This document shows, piece after piece, positions 34,437 through 45,800 of a stretch of DNA of 64,000 nucleotides. Below the pieces are notes generated by a model. It was not told the origin of the DNA and searched no databases. It saw only the letters and a list, made by a program, of their open reading frames with translations. A program made the position numbers and the translations under genes. The number at the start of each line of letters is the position of its first letter. Positions within the stretch are counted from its first letter, which is position 1. The DNA comes from Acorus gramineus. Taxonomy: Eukaryota; Streptophyta; Magnoliopsida; Acorales; Acoraceae. The stretch covers positions 9,344,507-9,408,506 of the forward strand of contig CM060852.1 of assembly GCA_030737835.1 (NCBI GenBank). Direction: 5' to 3'.

Positions 34437-37400
34437 ATGGGGAGCGCGTATTCAATGCTCACTCAATATGACATCGAAGAAGTTCAAGATTACTGTGGTT
34501 TTCTCTGTAAGACCACCTTTATTTTTTATTTTATATTTTGGTTTGATTTGTTTTATCGGGCGTGTTTTATTTGTAAGAACATTCTTTTTTTTTTTTTATC
34601 TGATTGCATTGAAAAAACATGTTCTTTTCATTCTCTTATTTATGTTTATGTTATTGGGTGGGCTTCGTATGGATTTTTTTTTTTTTTTGATCTGGGTGAA
34701 TTGGAAAAACATGTTTTTTTCTTTCTCTTATTGGTGTTTATGTTATTGGGTGGGATTGTAAAACAGTTTTTTTTTTATTTTTTGATTTGGTTGAATTGAA
34801 AAACAGTTTTTTTTATTTATTGGGTTTCTCTTATTGTTGATTATGCTTATTGGGTGGGTTCAGTTTCACAGCAGGAAATTGTATCTCTGTATCAGAGATT
34901 CTGTCAGCTCGATAAGAACTCTAAGGGTTTCATATCGGCGGACGAGTTCCTGTCGGTGCCCGAATTCGCAATGAATCCACTCTCACAGGTGATAATGGGT
35001 TTGCTTTATTTCTTTAGTTGTATTTTTATATAATATTTTCAGGCAAATATTCATGGAGATTAGTTTTGGATGCTTTGTCTATTTGATATTTCGAATGGGA
35101 GTGGTCTCTTTGACTCTTTCTGTTATAGCAAATTAGCAATAGACAAATTGTTTTGTTATCTTGAAAGGGCAAAAGCATTAGTGGAGATAGTGGAGGTAGT
35201 ATTTATTTTGATTGTATTTAAAAATGTCAAAATTTCATGAAGAAAGAAAGAATTCAGTGTCTTCTTTTCTTGACCGATATGTACTATGATTAGTTACGGG
35301 TAGCTAACTTAAGATGTTCCATGTATCTATTGCTTTGAAGATCATTTAGCCGCTTAGGTGGTTGACATGTTCTTAAGTGGAAGTACAAAATCTCTTTATG
35401 GGTAATCAAGGACCACCCTCCATAGATGTAGTACTTCATGGAAGAGCACCTCTATGGAAAATGGAAGTCAGTCCTCTTTAGGATCCACCGGAGAAGACAT
35501 TATGAGAGCAGAGAGTGCTAAACTTGGTTTGGGCGCTTTTTATGAATCCTTGGTAAATGATAGTTGCTTAAACTTGTGAATGTCATATAGTGTTTCAAGC
35601 TCTTCTATATAAGTATATCCTTTCAGTGATCATGGTTCTGTTTAGCTAGGAGATTCTTCAAAAAAGATTCCATGCAAGCACCTTAAATGGGGCTGGATTT
35701 TGGTGCTGATATTATCTTACGTCATGCTATCTTTTCGTATTTCAAATGATTATAAAGCTTATTTTTTGTGTAGTTTATTTTCATGTCTTATACTCGTAAG
35801 TGTAGATCTACCCAACAGAGTATTTTGTTTGATGGTATCAATGTCTATCATGCACCTCTGTCTCAATTTACCTATGTTTGCATTTTAATTTACCAATTTT
35901 CATTGCAGAGGCTATTGAAAATGACAGATGGTTTAAATTTCAAAGATTTTGTGGCCTTCTTATCTGCTTTTAGTCCTCAAGCCAGCCTTCAACAGAAAAT
36001 AGAGTGTATGATCTATTCACCTAAATCACAAAACTATGTGCATGATGTCCATTATTTTGTTCCTTTCACCGTTCACAAATGCTTAATGAAGTAAAGCTGA
36101 TACTATAACTCAAATGGCTCTCTCTTTTTACATTGTTATCTTAAATTGGTTATTAATAATATTAAAATTTTGCTCTTTAATTTTTCAGTCATCTTCAAAG
36201 TCTACGACAAGGACAACAAAGGGAAGGTGACATATAATGACATATTATTGGTTCTGCAAGATCTAACAGGATCATTTATGTCTGAAAAGCAAAGAGAGGT
36301 TTCTTCCTACATTCTGTTTCTTTGTGATTTCTCTTTTATATCTATGTTCTTATTAGCGAATGAAGAAGTTTAATTTATAAGTTAGTAAGAAATTATATAG
36401 AGGACCTCACTGGGGGATGTTTTATTTTTCTTTCTTAACTATACTACATTGTTTGTCCGAAATTGAAATTCTAGACATTGTTTGGTCTCAGTTCTACAAA
36501 AGTTTTGGAAAACTCCAAGACATTCCTCCATTTCCCCAATTTGGCATTATTGGTACCCACATCTCATCAATGAACATCATGTCATCTGTAGAAAAGATGC
36601 ACTAGAGAAGCTCATCTTATATGTCCGCTGTTATTTTGTTCATGCCCTGCTTGAACATATATGAGAATAAAGAGGACCGTCGATAGAGACGTATGACAGT
36701 TTTGAAACTCGCAGTCCTTGCACTACTCCATGACTTTGTATATATCCTTGACTGTATTAATGTTGTTTTATGACCCACTCTCTTCTCAATAATCATCACA
36801 CCGGGGATAGTGGACCTTTCATGATCCATTTGATTTTGTTAATTTGACTTTATATTATGTATTATGAACATGACAATATATGCATATATCTATATATATG
36901 ATTGAACATGAAATGCCTTGGTGAAATGTGTTATTAATCAGCTCTCAGTTTCTCATCTAACTCAGTATAATCAGAAATGTTCCCCTTCTCATCCTTGGAG
37001 TGTTCCCATTCATGGTATCACCCAGAGATTCAAATCACTCTAGTTTATGACAGGATTGAAAAATGAAATCTATGTTGGATACTAATACTTGTAGGATAAG
37101 TTGTATGTAGATAAAGTGCATGGCAAGCTAACAAATTTGGAAACTTAATAAAGTAAAATCTGTTGCTTTATATGGTAATCAAGATATAAAATGCTGCATG
37201 TTGATGTCATATTGGTGACTCCCAAATCCAATATGATGAATGATGAAAAAACCAATAATTTCATTCACAGTCCTTTATGATATATGCTGATTACTATTTG
37301 AGATATCCGATCCCAGATAGCCCGGTGATATAAATGCTTCAAACTTGACATGTTTGTTGTATTCATGCTATTTCAGCAAGTTTTGGACCGCGTGTTGGAG

Positions 37401-37895
37401 GAAGCTGGGTATACAAGAGAATGCTTTTTATTATTAGATGACTTTATCAAGGTATCATTTCTTTCACTTGGAAACTCCATAATCTACAATTTTTTTCTAG
37501 CTTGAATACCTTGGTTGAAAGTTTTGACTGTTTAGGCACATCTTTTTCCATCGATGTACCGTTTTGCTTCTAAATGTGATTATCCCATCAATGTAAATTG
37601 TTCATTTCCCCTTTTGATGTACCATTTTGATTCTCTTATTATAATAAGTTCATGACATGCTTTTATTTTATATCCATCATTTCTGTCACACTCTCACAAC
37701 ATGTTGGTGAACATCGCGCTGTATATCTTGCCAGTGACATTTAAAAACTTACATTCATTTATAAATATCATATTGAATGAAGCATCGAAAGCAACCGGAC
37801 AGCTAACCTTCTGTTATGGTGTTTTTTTTTTTTTTTTGTTGCAGATTCTCAGCAACCAGGGCCTTAAAATGGAAGTCGAGGTCCCGGTCGACTAG
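34437..37895 (+). CDS. CNB: Calcineurin B-like EF-hand protein (CNB regulatory-subunit type)
   Basis: Exons are 34437-34506, 34864-34988, 35909-36005, 36189-36298, 37377-37451 and 37845-37895. They join in frame to 175 aa, the length of plant proteins annotated as calcineurin subunit B. The start MGSAYS has Gly2 and Ser6, the pattern for N-myristoylation and membrane attachment. EF-hand loops with good acidic ligands are DKNSKGFISADE (40-51) and DKDNKGKVTYND (104-115). The second and fourth hands are degenerate (TDGLNFKDF and GYTRECFLLLDDF). The protein is a calcium sensor. It is distinct from CBL proteins, which are longer and bind CIPK kinases. Plants lack a clear calcineurin A catalytic subunit, so the partner is unknown. 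Exon 3 ends with a single base of the codon for Phe98, which fixes the donor at gtatga. Confidence 0.93.
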
Positions 37896-39124
37896 CTGTG
37901 CAGAAGCCTATTTTGAGGAATGACTAAGCTTACAAAAAAAAAAGTCATCCCTCAACAATAATAAAGCCATGCTAATCATATTTTGCTTCAATCAAGTCAG
38001 CACTATTTTTCTGTTAATGCCTTGATAAACTCCATGCTTTAAGCATCAAAAACTCCATAATATATCATTCAAACTTCTTTGTAATTATTTAAGGGAAAAA
38101 GGCTGCGTTCAGTCCCGTTTGTACTCCCAGCTGTAGCACACGCACATTTTGGATTTTTTTTTTTATAATATGTACTTAGCTAATACATTTTGATTAACTA
38201 TAACAGGCAATCCCACGTAACAGTTTGCATGTGTTTTAATTTATTTAAAAATCGTAATCTTTATGTAATGATGTATATACTTTGATAAAAAATAAGCATC
38301 GCTGTATTTTGAATTCAATGAATTCATTTTTAACAAATTTAAAAAAATTAACAAAGCATGTAGATTGTCCGTGTGGATTATAATTTGAGAGTTGATACAT
38401 CCAATCTGTTTTGCAACCCATTTTGTAGCCTTATGTATTATAAAATATAATATGTATTGTCTTATTATGGTGTATAAAATTTTATCATAGTGTAAAGATT
38501 ATTTTTTTAAGTGAAAAAAATATATTATTGTATCTCAGTATATATTTCATTTTATATAACAGTATATATTTTAAAAGGAAAACAATGTGGACTGTAAATG
38601 AGACTGTAGCTGAACATATCATTTTTCTTAAAGCTTTAATACACTTAGTCTATTTTACAGTTTCTTTTACAACTCCATACACTATGACAATGTATGGGGT
38701 TTTATATAATCAATGTAAAAAAAATATATTAATGTATCTTAATATATATTTTATTTTATATAAAAACATATATTATGTGAGTGATTTTAAAAGAAAAAAA
38801 ATTCTATAGGTTCCAGTTGCGACTGCCCGTGAGGTGGATATATCATTTTCGGTTTCCTTACCATTTATGATGCCCTTTTATTGAGAATAAAATCCATCCA
38901 AAATACCTATATGTACCGGGGTCAAATTCGTCATTTCACGTTTTCAAACTGAAAAACCATCACTTCCACTCTCCAATTTTAGGGTTTCTTAAAAAAAAAA
39001 AAAAAAAACTTCCAATCTAAACGTTTGCCCTCTTTTACTTCCGGTGATCAATTGATGATTCGATAATCGATTCTTCAATAGGATTTCAAGTAGATTTTCT
39101 TGCAATTCTGATGTTCATCAGATC
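37896..39124. other. AT-rich intergenic region, no supported gene
   Basis: The first 200 bases are probably 3' UTR of the CNB-like gene. Two similar AT-rich blocks, about 38500-38600 and 38700-38800, share aaaaaaatatatta, tgtatctxaxtatatattt and attttatataa and appear to be an old local duplication. A telo-box-like tagggtttc at about 38980 precedes the next gene. Confidence 0.5.
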
Positions 39125-40678
39125 ATGGAGGGTGAAAGCCAAGGGGAATTTCGAGAGACCGACGTGTCCCCGAAGAGCCCTTTCGACGATTTCGGTTCGA
39201 GTTCTAGCAGTGAAGGCTCGGAGGGCTCTTTTACAGGGCAAAAGAGTGTCGACGAGATTGGATTGTTGGGGGCGAAACTCCGGGTGCTCGAGGAGGATAA
39301 CAGGGTCATGAAGGAGGTGCTCGTCCAGAGCTTGGAGGAGAGGGCGGAGTTGATTTCGGAGATTACTTGGCGGTTCGGAGCGATATGCAGGCGTCTGAAT
39401 AGGCCGAAGAGCGGCAACGGTTGTCGCAGTGGTTCTCTATCCGTCGAGCATTTGGAGGTCAGCTTTTCAATCTATGCATAGTGTGTACATTGCATGACTA
39501 GCGTACACGATCGAGGACCTCTCTTGTCGAATTGCATTACTCTGATCATTAGTTACAAATGAACTTTTTTGAATTTTTGAAAAAAAGTACTCTGATTAGA
39601 TAACTGTTAAAAATAATCCTATTTGTCGCCGCTTCCTTCACACCTAACATTGAATTTTTTTCACATGTACTTTTTTGTACTAATGATAGAATACATCTAA
39701 AAAATAGTTTAATTATCTCCATACCTGTATTTATCTAGTATGATTTACGAATGTATGCATACTGTATTGAACAGAACACTTGCTGAATATACGCCGTATA
39801 CAAACTTTGTGACTATGAGTCTTGATTTGTTTTGCTCTGTGGGTTGTGGAGGTACTTCTAGTTTTTAATGGTAGAAAATTGACTCAGTATTCCGTGCCAT
39901 CTTGGAAACAGTACTCCATTTAATTGATATCTGTGTTATTGAAATTGGAGAATGTAATAAATCTGTGTGGAATGTATTGTCCCAATATATTTGTGGTTTT
40001 ACTAATGGAACTGAGGGCTTTGTCGAGTTAATGAATACCCCGATTCATCATCATCGTCGTGATCACTGTTTTCATCATATTTAGCCTTCCAATGTTGATT
40101 AGACGTCACTCCTCTTGTAAATACTGTTGTTTTTTTTTTTTTTGAAAGCTAGTAAGAATCCTACCACCAAAATTTGTTAAAACTCTGGGTTAAAAGTCTG
40201 AAAAGGAGAAAATAAAATATTTAGTTTGAGGAATCTACTGAGACCTATGCAGCAGGTGGATCCACACCTGCATCTGCACAGAGATCACCGATGTGCCCTT
40301 GACAGAATACATGCTCTTTGCCCTACAATGAACTGCATGATCCTTTACGAATCTAACATCACCATACCATCTCATTTCTCGTCAACCATAAAGCCCAATG
40401 TCCACTTGAAATAAGCATCCGTGAAAAGTGCTAAAGTTGTTCATTTTTTAGGCATTTCTTTGCTTGCCACAGTGTGGATTGCTTCATTGTCAGATTTTTC
40501 TCCCTCTGCTGGTTCTCTTGGATTTTGATCCTTCCCTTGCTTCTGCATATAGATTTAGCGACTATGAATTGTCTACTATAACTTGTTCTGATCTCCAACT
40601 AAATCTATATTAAATTATATTTGTTATATCCAGAACAGAACAAGTTGTACAGCATTTCCAGATCCTTTAAGAGAGTAA
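39125..40678 (+). CDS. Small coiled-coil protein of unknown function
   Basis: I do not recognise the family. Exon 1 (39125-39457) is GC-rich with codon use like the neighbouring real genes, begins MEGESQGEFRETD, and ends at a good gtcagc donor in phase 0. The first 40 residues are Ser/Glu/Gly-rich and acidic. Residues about 43-75 (IGLLGAKLRVLEEDNRVMKE and following) are a strong amphipathic helix with leucines at heptad spacing, likely a short coiled coil, followed by EITWRFGAICRRL. A plausible second exon at 40634-40678 follows an acceptor cag and adds NRTSCTAFPDPLRE and a stop, giving 125 aa. If unspliced, the frame ends at 39481 (118 aa). Exon 1 is well supported, exon 2 is a guess. Confidence 0.55.
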
Positions 40679-41135
40679 GAGAAGATCTAGTAGTAGGAAC
40701 TACTTTTATTTTGCATTTAAAAAAAAATTCTCATAATAGAGTAAATGTAATGTGCTATAAAGCCATCGATAGAAAAGCTTCATCGTGCATACTCAGCATT
40801 CTATATGTTGATTCTCACAAGTTCATAGACCGTGTTGTTAAATCATCTTTTGTTTATGCATGTACACAGAGGAGAAACATATCTACTGGACTATCCCAGG
40901 TTCTGCATCAAAATTCAAACACACTGCTCACTAGGAGGTCGATGAAAGTCAATTTTAGTGCTTTCCAATAAAAGCCCGGAACGATATAACATGCTTTGGG
41001 CAATCTCAGTAAGCAAGGGACTTCAGCTTCTTCACTTGTAGAGAAACTCAATCTGTTATTTCAGGTTGATAGATTAGCTAACATCCATGTAAATTCTAAG
41101 TCTTTTTTGTAGGGTAAGATAGTCTCTGACTACTA

Positions 41136-41436
41136 GTCAGGGGCAAGTATTATTAGGTACAGAAACAGTAACACAAATTACTTTGGTTTTTTGAGACCGA
41201 AGTGTTAACACCTGTCAACATTTAATCGATCTTCTCTAAATGGGTTGTCAAAATGGATGCAATTTTAAGCTGTATCCTTTATGCAAAAGTCAGGGTTAAG
41301 TATTATTTGGTACAGATACAGTAACACAAACTGCTTTGGTCTTGGGAGACTGAAGTGTTTACATCTGTCAATTTTACTCTTAATGGGATGTTAAAATAGA
41401 TGCATTTCTAAGCTATATTTGTTATGCAAATATTTG
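41136..41436. repeat. Tandem duplication, period about 153 bp
   Basis: Copies begin at 41136 and 41289. Shared blocks are gtcaggg, aagtattat, ggtacaga, acagtaacacaaa, ctttggt, gaagtgtt, ctgtcaa and atgcaaa at the end. Divergence is moderate, so the duplication is not recent. It is non-coding. Confidence 0.75.
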
Positions 41437-42383
41437 CAGGCCAGCCCCATAAATTCTGATTGAGCTTTCTGGCTTAAGCAGCAGAATAGAGAGTTTACCT
41501 CCAAATATCTTGTACAGCTTTATTTAGCTTTAGCATTTGTATACTCACATACCATGTATGCTTATTCTTTTTTGTTTTATTATGCATTGTGATGCATGTG
41601 ATGCGCGGAGATTTTATTTTATTTAATTTTCACTTGTGAAGAAGGCACTGTTTAGATATGCAGTCTGTGGACCAAACAACATAAGACCAGGCGGCCTAAT
41701 AATATGCGGTGGTCCGCATACGCATATGCAACATTTTTTTTGTTTTTGGTGGGCTCACAAGACTTGAATAAAATATTTAGGGGTGTCTTTATTATACTGA
41801 ATGATAGATTTTATGATATCTATTGGATGTTAGGGTTGCTTTAGAAGCTTTAATAGCTGAAGAAGTTTTTCTCTCCTTCATTATTATGATTATTTTTCTT
41901 ACATTCTATTTTCCTGAACATCTAGGTAGGGTAATTTCTCTATCCATTTTCAACCATACATGCAGACTTATATTTATTGTCTAAATATTTTCAACACTTA
42001 AGACAAGCAACTTCAGCTATGGCATATTTTTTTATTATTTATTGTTTGAAAATAATAATTATATACTTTTTTATTAATAAAATTACAGAATCGCATATAA
42101 TCCTGCATCCTGTATATATATTATATGTGGTATTTCAGTTGTAAGCAAACTGTATACCATATTTTTAAACACTATGTGAAGATCTGTTTGGATCTAACAT
42201 GTTACTCCGTATTGTAATTTCTACATTTTTATTTTTTCTTTGAGAAATGTAAGTTTTATATAACGACCTTGATTATATTTTTTTTTATATAAAAAAAAGC
42301 ATTGTTACGTGTAGTCTCCAATGCCATCTTTCGGTCACCTCTGGCCACCACCTCCCGATGCCCATCTCCTTCACCCCCCTCTC

Positions 42384-42413
<30 letters not shown>

Positions 42414-42419
<6 letters not shown>

Positions 42420-42501
42420 CCATGCAATCCCACCCCAATTTCTCTTACTCCCCGTGTGTATCTCTCTCTCTTTCTTCCACCATGCAATCCCACCCCAATT
42501 T
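42414..42501. repeat. 60-bp direct repeat next to CT microsatellites
   Basis: cttccaccatgcaatcccac and the following cccaattt occur at 42414 and again at 42474, each preceded by a CT repeat. The repeats are identical over 28 bases. They lie upstream of the PHT4-type gene, about 340-420 bases before its ATG. Confidence 0.85.
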
Positions 42502-42836
42502 TTGAGGTGGGGTTGCAACATTATTTAACCGCCCTTTTCGCTTAAATGAGTAAGGACAATATAGAAAATATTTACTTGTGCAGGGGAGCAATGTGTAATG
42601 TGAACAGGGAGAACAAGGTCATTAATCCATGGTGGACCTTCCCTCCTGGTTTAATGGATGGAAGACGTTCTGGACATCCCGATCAACTGGTTTTCTATTA
42701 CTCAACCTCCATTCCAAGCCCGTCCTGCCACGTGGCGCATCGACGTCCTTTCTCCCCCAAAAAAAAACGTGCTCTCTTTTTCTTCCCGCCCTCTCCCTCT
42801 CTCTCTCTCTCTCTCTCGCTCTCTCTCTCAATCGAC

Positions 42837-45800
42837 ATGGCGACTCTGGTGCTCCGATCAAACCCAACGTCCATCATCCACCGTCGGTTCTCTCACCTCA
42901 AGAACCCCCGTCCCCCTCTCAACACCCTCTCATCCCTTCCATGTCCATCCTCGCCTAAACGGAGGTGCTCGGGATCCATTGTTAGGGTTTCTAAGCCAGA
43001 AGACATCGTCACCGACGATCTTGATAAGGAGATCCCTGTATCTGTAGCCGAAGAGGTGAACGATGGTCTCGACTTGCAGTGGCCCCCATGGAAGGACCTC
43101 CCTCACCGGTATAAGGTCATCGGTGCCACCTCTCTCGCCTTCGTCGTCTGCAACATGGACAAGGTCCTCTCTTTCTCTCATTGGACTGTTTCATTGTTTC
43201 AGTGAGTCCGTTCTTCCTGTTTATGAGATTGATTTGGTGTGTGTGTGTTAGGTCAACTTGAGTATCGCAATCATTCCGATGTCGCATCAGTTCGGGTGGA
43301 ACTCGTCGACCGCTGGATTGGTGCAGTCTTCTTTCTTCTGGGGCTATGCCTTGAGTCAGTTGCCTGGAGGGTGGCTCGCCAAGTTTTTTGGTGGGAGGTC
43401 AGATTTTGCATTTATGAATTTTGATTTCGAGGGTGTCAAATTCCTTACAATTTATTTTTGAAACATATATTGCTTCCTTTTTGTAGGAAAGTTCTTGAGG
43501 TTGGAGTTTTTGTTTGGTCATTGGCCACGATGCTTGTTCCTCTTGTTGGAGGATTTATTCCTGGACTAGTGTTATCAAGAATTTTGGTATGTTGATAATT
43601 AATCTTGATGCTAATATTGTCTTTTTTTAATTTCAATACTAATATTATCATGTCCAATGGAAGTTCAACTTTGACAAATAATTATATAATGCTACCTCGA
43701 ATATTTATATGATCCATGGTTTAAGATATTGGAGAGTTGATTTGGGAATCAGCCAAGTCAACTTGTATAAGATCAGGACCTGTATGATTGTTGTCACTTG
43801 GTCAGAACAGGACCGCTCTGAATTTCTTGTCGAGTCGGGTCATTCAGCGAGTCAACTGAGTTATTAAGGTCTCACAAGTGTTTATTAGAGAGATTCATAA
43901 CCTCCATGAATTAAATGATTTGCATTATTTTATAAATTTCTTGTCGAGTCGGGTCATTCAGCGAGTCAACTGAGTCATTAAGGTCTCATAAGTGTTTATT
44001 AGAGAGATTCATAACCTCCATGAATTAAATGATTCACATTATTTTATAAATCCATTTGGTTCAATGGAAATGGAATATTGGAATGCCTATATCTAAATTG
44101 TTTTAAGAAAATATTTTGTTAGAACTTTCATTATTGGTTGCACCTATCCTTTTCTTCAGCTGATATCATGGTTGAAAAAGGAAGGTTTTTCATCTCTAAT
44201 TTGGGAACCTTATCTTTCCTTGTTTGGGTATATGTTGTGGTGTTGATTTTATAGAGCACTTATTTTGTATTTAAAACATGATTTTTTGTAATTTTTTTCT
44301 TCCCTATTTCAGGTTGGTATAGGTGAAGGGGTTTCCCCATCAGCTGCCACTGACCTTATCGCCAGGCAAGTTGTTCGGATTTGATTGTATTTGATCACCA
44401 TTAATGCAGCTAATGACTTATCATTTTCTTGCAAAACCTTATATAGTAATTGATATATGTAATATATTGTTTTATCCTCTATGCCTCACACAAAATTTTG
44501 ATTTTGTCTTTTCATCATCATGTGCAGTTGAGTATAACACATAGGCATGACATCATAGGACCATTTATTGTTCAACAATGTTAATTGAAGCTTACTTAAA
44601 GTTGTTGCATGCAGGACCATACCATTGCAAGAGCGATCAAGAGCTGTGGCTTTTGTTTTTGGTGGTTTGAGCGTAGGAAGCATTCTTGGGTATGTCTTGG
44701 TGTTTTACTATTCAATATCTTTGATGTATCGACAATATATACAATAATACAAAATTACAAATGCTTGCTTCTATACTTTTAAATTTGTTCTACTCTCTTA
44801 ATTAGGGTTTTTCCAACATTATGTGCTTTTGAGTTTAGTTTAGATGAATAAGTAAGGGGAAATTATAGTCATCAAAAAATGCTTAATGATAACTTTTTTT
44901 GTGTGTGCGTGTGTGTTGTGTGTGTGTGTGGGGGGGGGGGGGGGGTAAGGGCAAGTATATTCTTAGATTTGGTGTAGCAATACAGCACAATTTGCGATAC
45001 ATGGCTATGGAAACTTCAAGTGCCAGGTATCAGTATCCATCTATAATATCAGGAACAACTGATTATGGTAGCAGGTATGAAAGACCTCCCATGGACAAGG
45101 GCTAAGCCCTGACCGGAAGATCACATGATCATACTTTTAAATTTCCCTTTGTTAGTTTACTACTACATCCCAATTAGAATAAGATGTAGACAAACACAGT
45201 CTCCCCTCTCCTAGTTTGACTCTAAACATTTTTGTGCACTAAACTTCACCAGTGCTGGACTGCAATTGTCTGCTTAAGTGATAAACAAAGAGCATATCAG
45301 TATCAACCTTCTGCTCCATTGTTCCTAAAGGAGAGCTGGCGCCTGCCTAGAAGCCCACCTAGGAGTGTTACCTGACCCTCCTCCTTGTGTTGTTAGATGC
45401 CTGCTCGCCCAGTGTCAGGTTCCTTCCTAGGCGGATATTGATATATTAGCCTTTAATTTTAAAAAACCAAATATCTGAACATTCCCTTCCCATCCTCTCA
45501 ATGCTACCATTACGTGATATCCATTGATCAGTAGTTTTCTTTTCTCTTCTTAGTTCATTTTTTTTCCCTTCAGCCTAACAACCCCTCCCCTTTTCCCCTC
45601 TTCTGGCCGCCCACCCCATCAACCCCTTATCCTTTTCCCTCTCGCTACTGATTGGCTCCATCAAGCACTTCCCTCATCCACCCGATCAGTAACTCATCCT
45701 TTGCCATTGTGGCATTTTCTAGGCACTAAGTACCCTCCCTCCCCTGGGTGCCTCAATGCTGTCTAACAACCTTTAAATTATAGGACTTCTGTAATACCCT

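Larger units (their letters stand above)
40679..42836. other. Intergenic region with tandem duplications, no supported gene
   Basis: Apart from possible 3' UTR of the preceding gene, I see no gene. It contains a 153-base tandem duplication (41136-41436) and, near the transporter promoter, a CT-rich part with a 60-base duplication (42414-42501). Confidence 0.5.

Noticed and set aside
42546-42836. In-frame upstream extension of the PHT4-type protein
   Set aside because: The added residues are low-complexity and lie across CT repeats; the ATG at 42837 gives a typical transit peptide.
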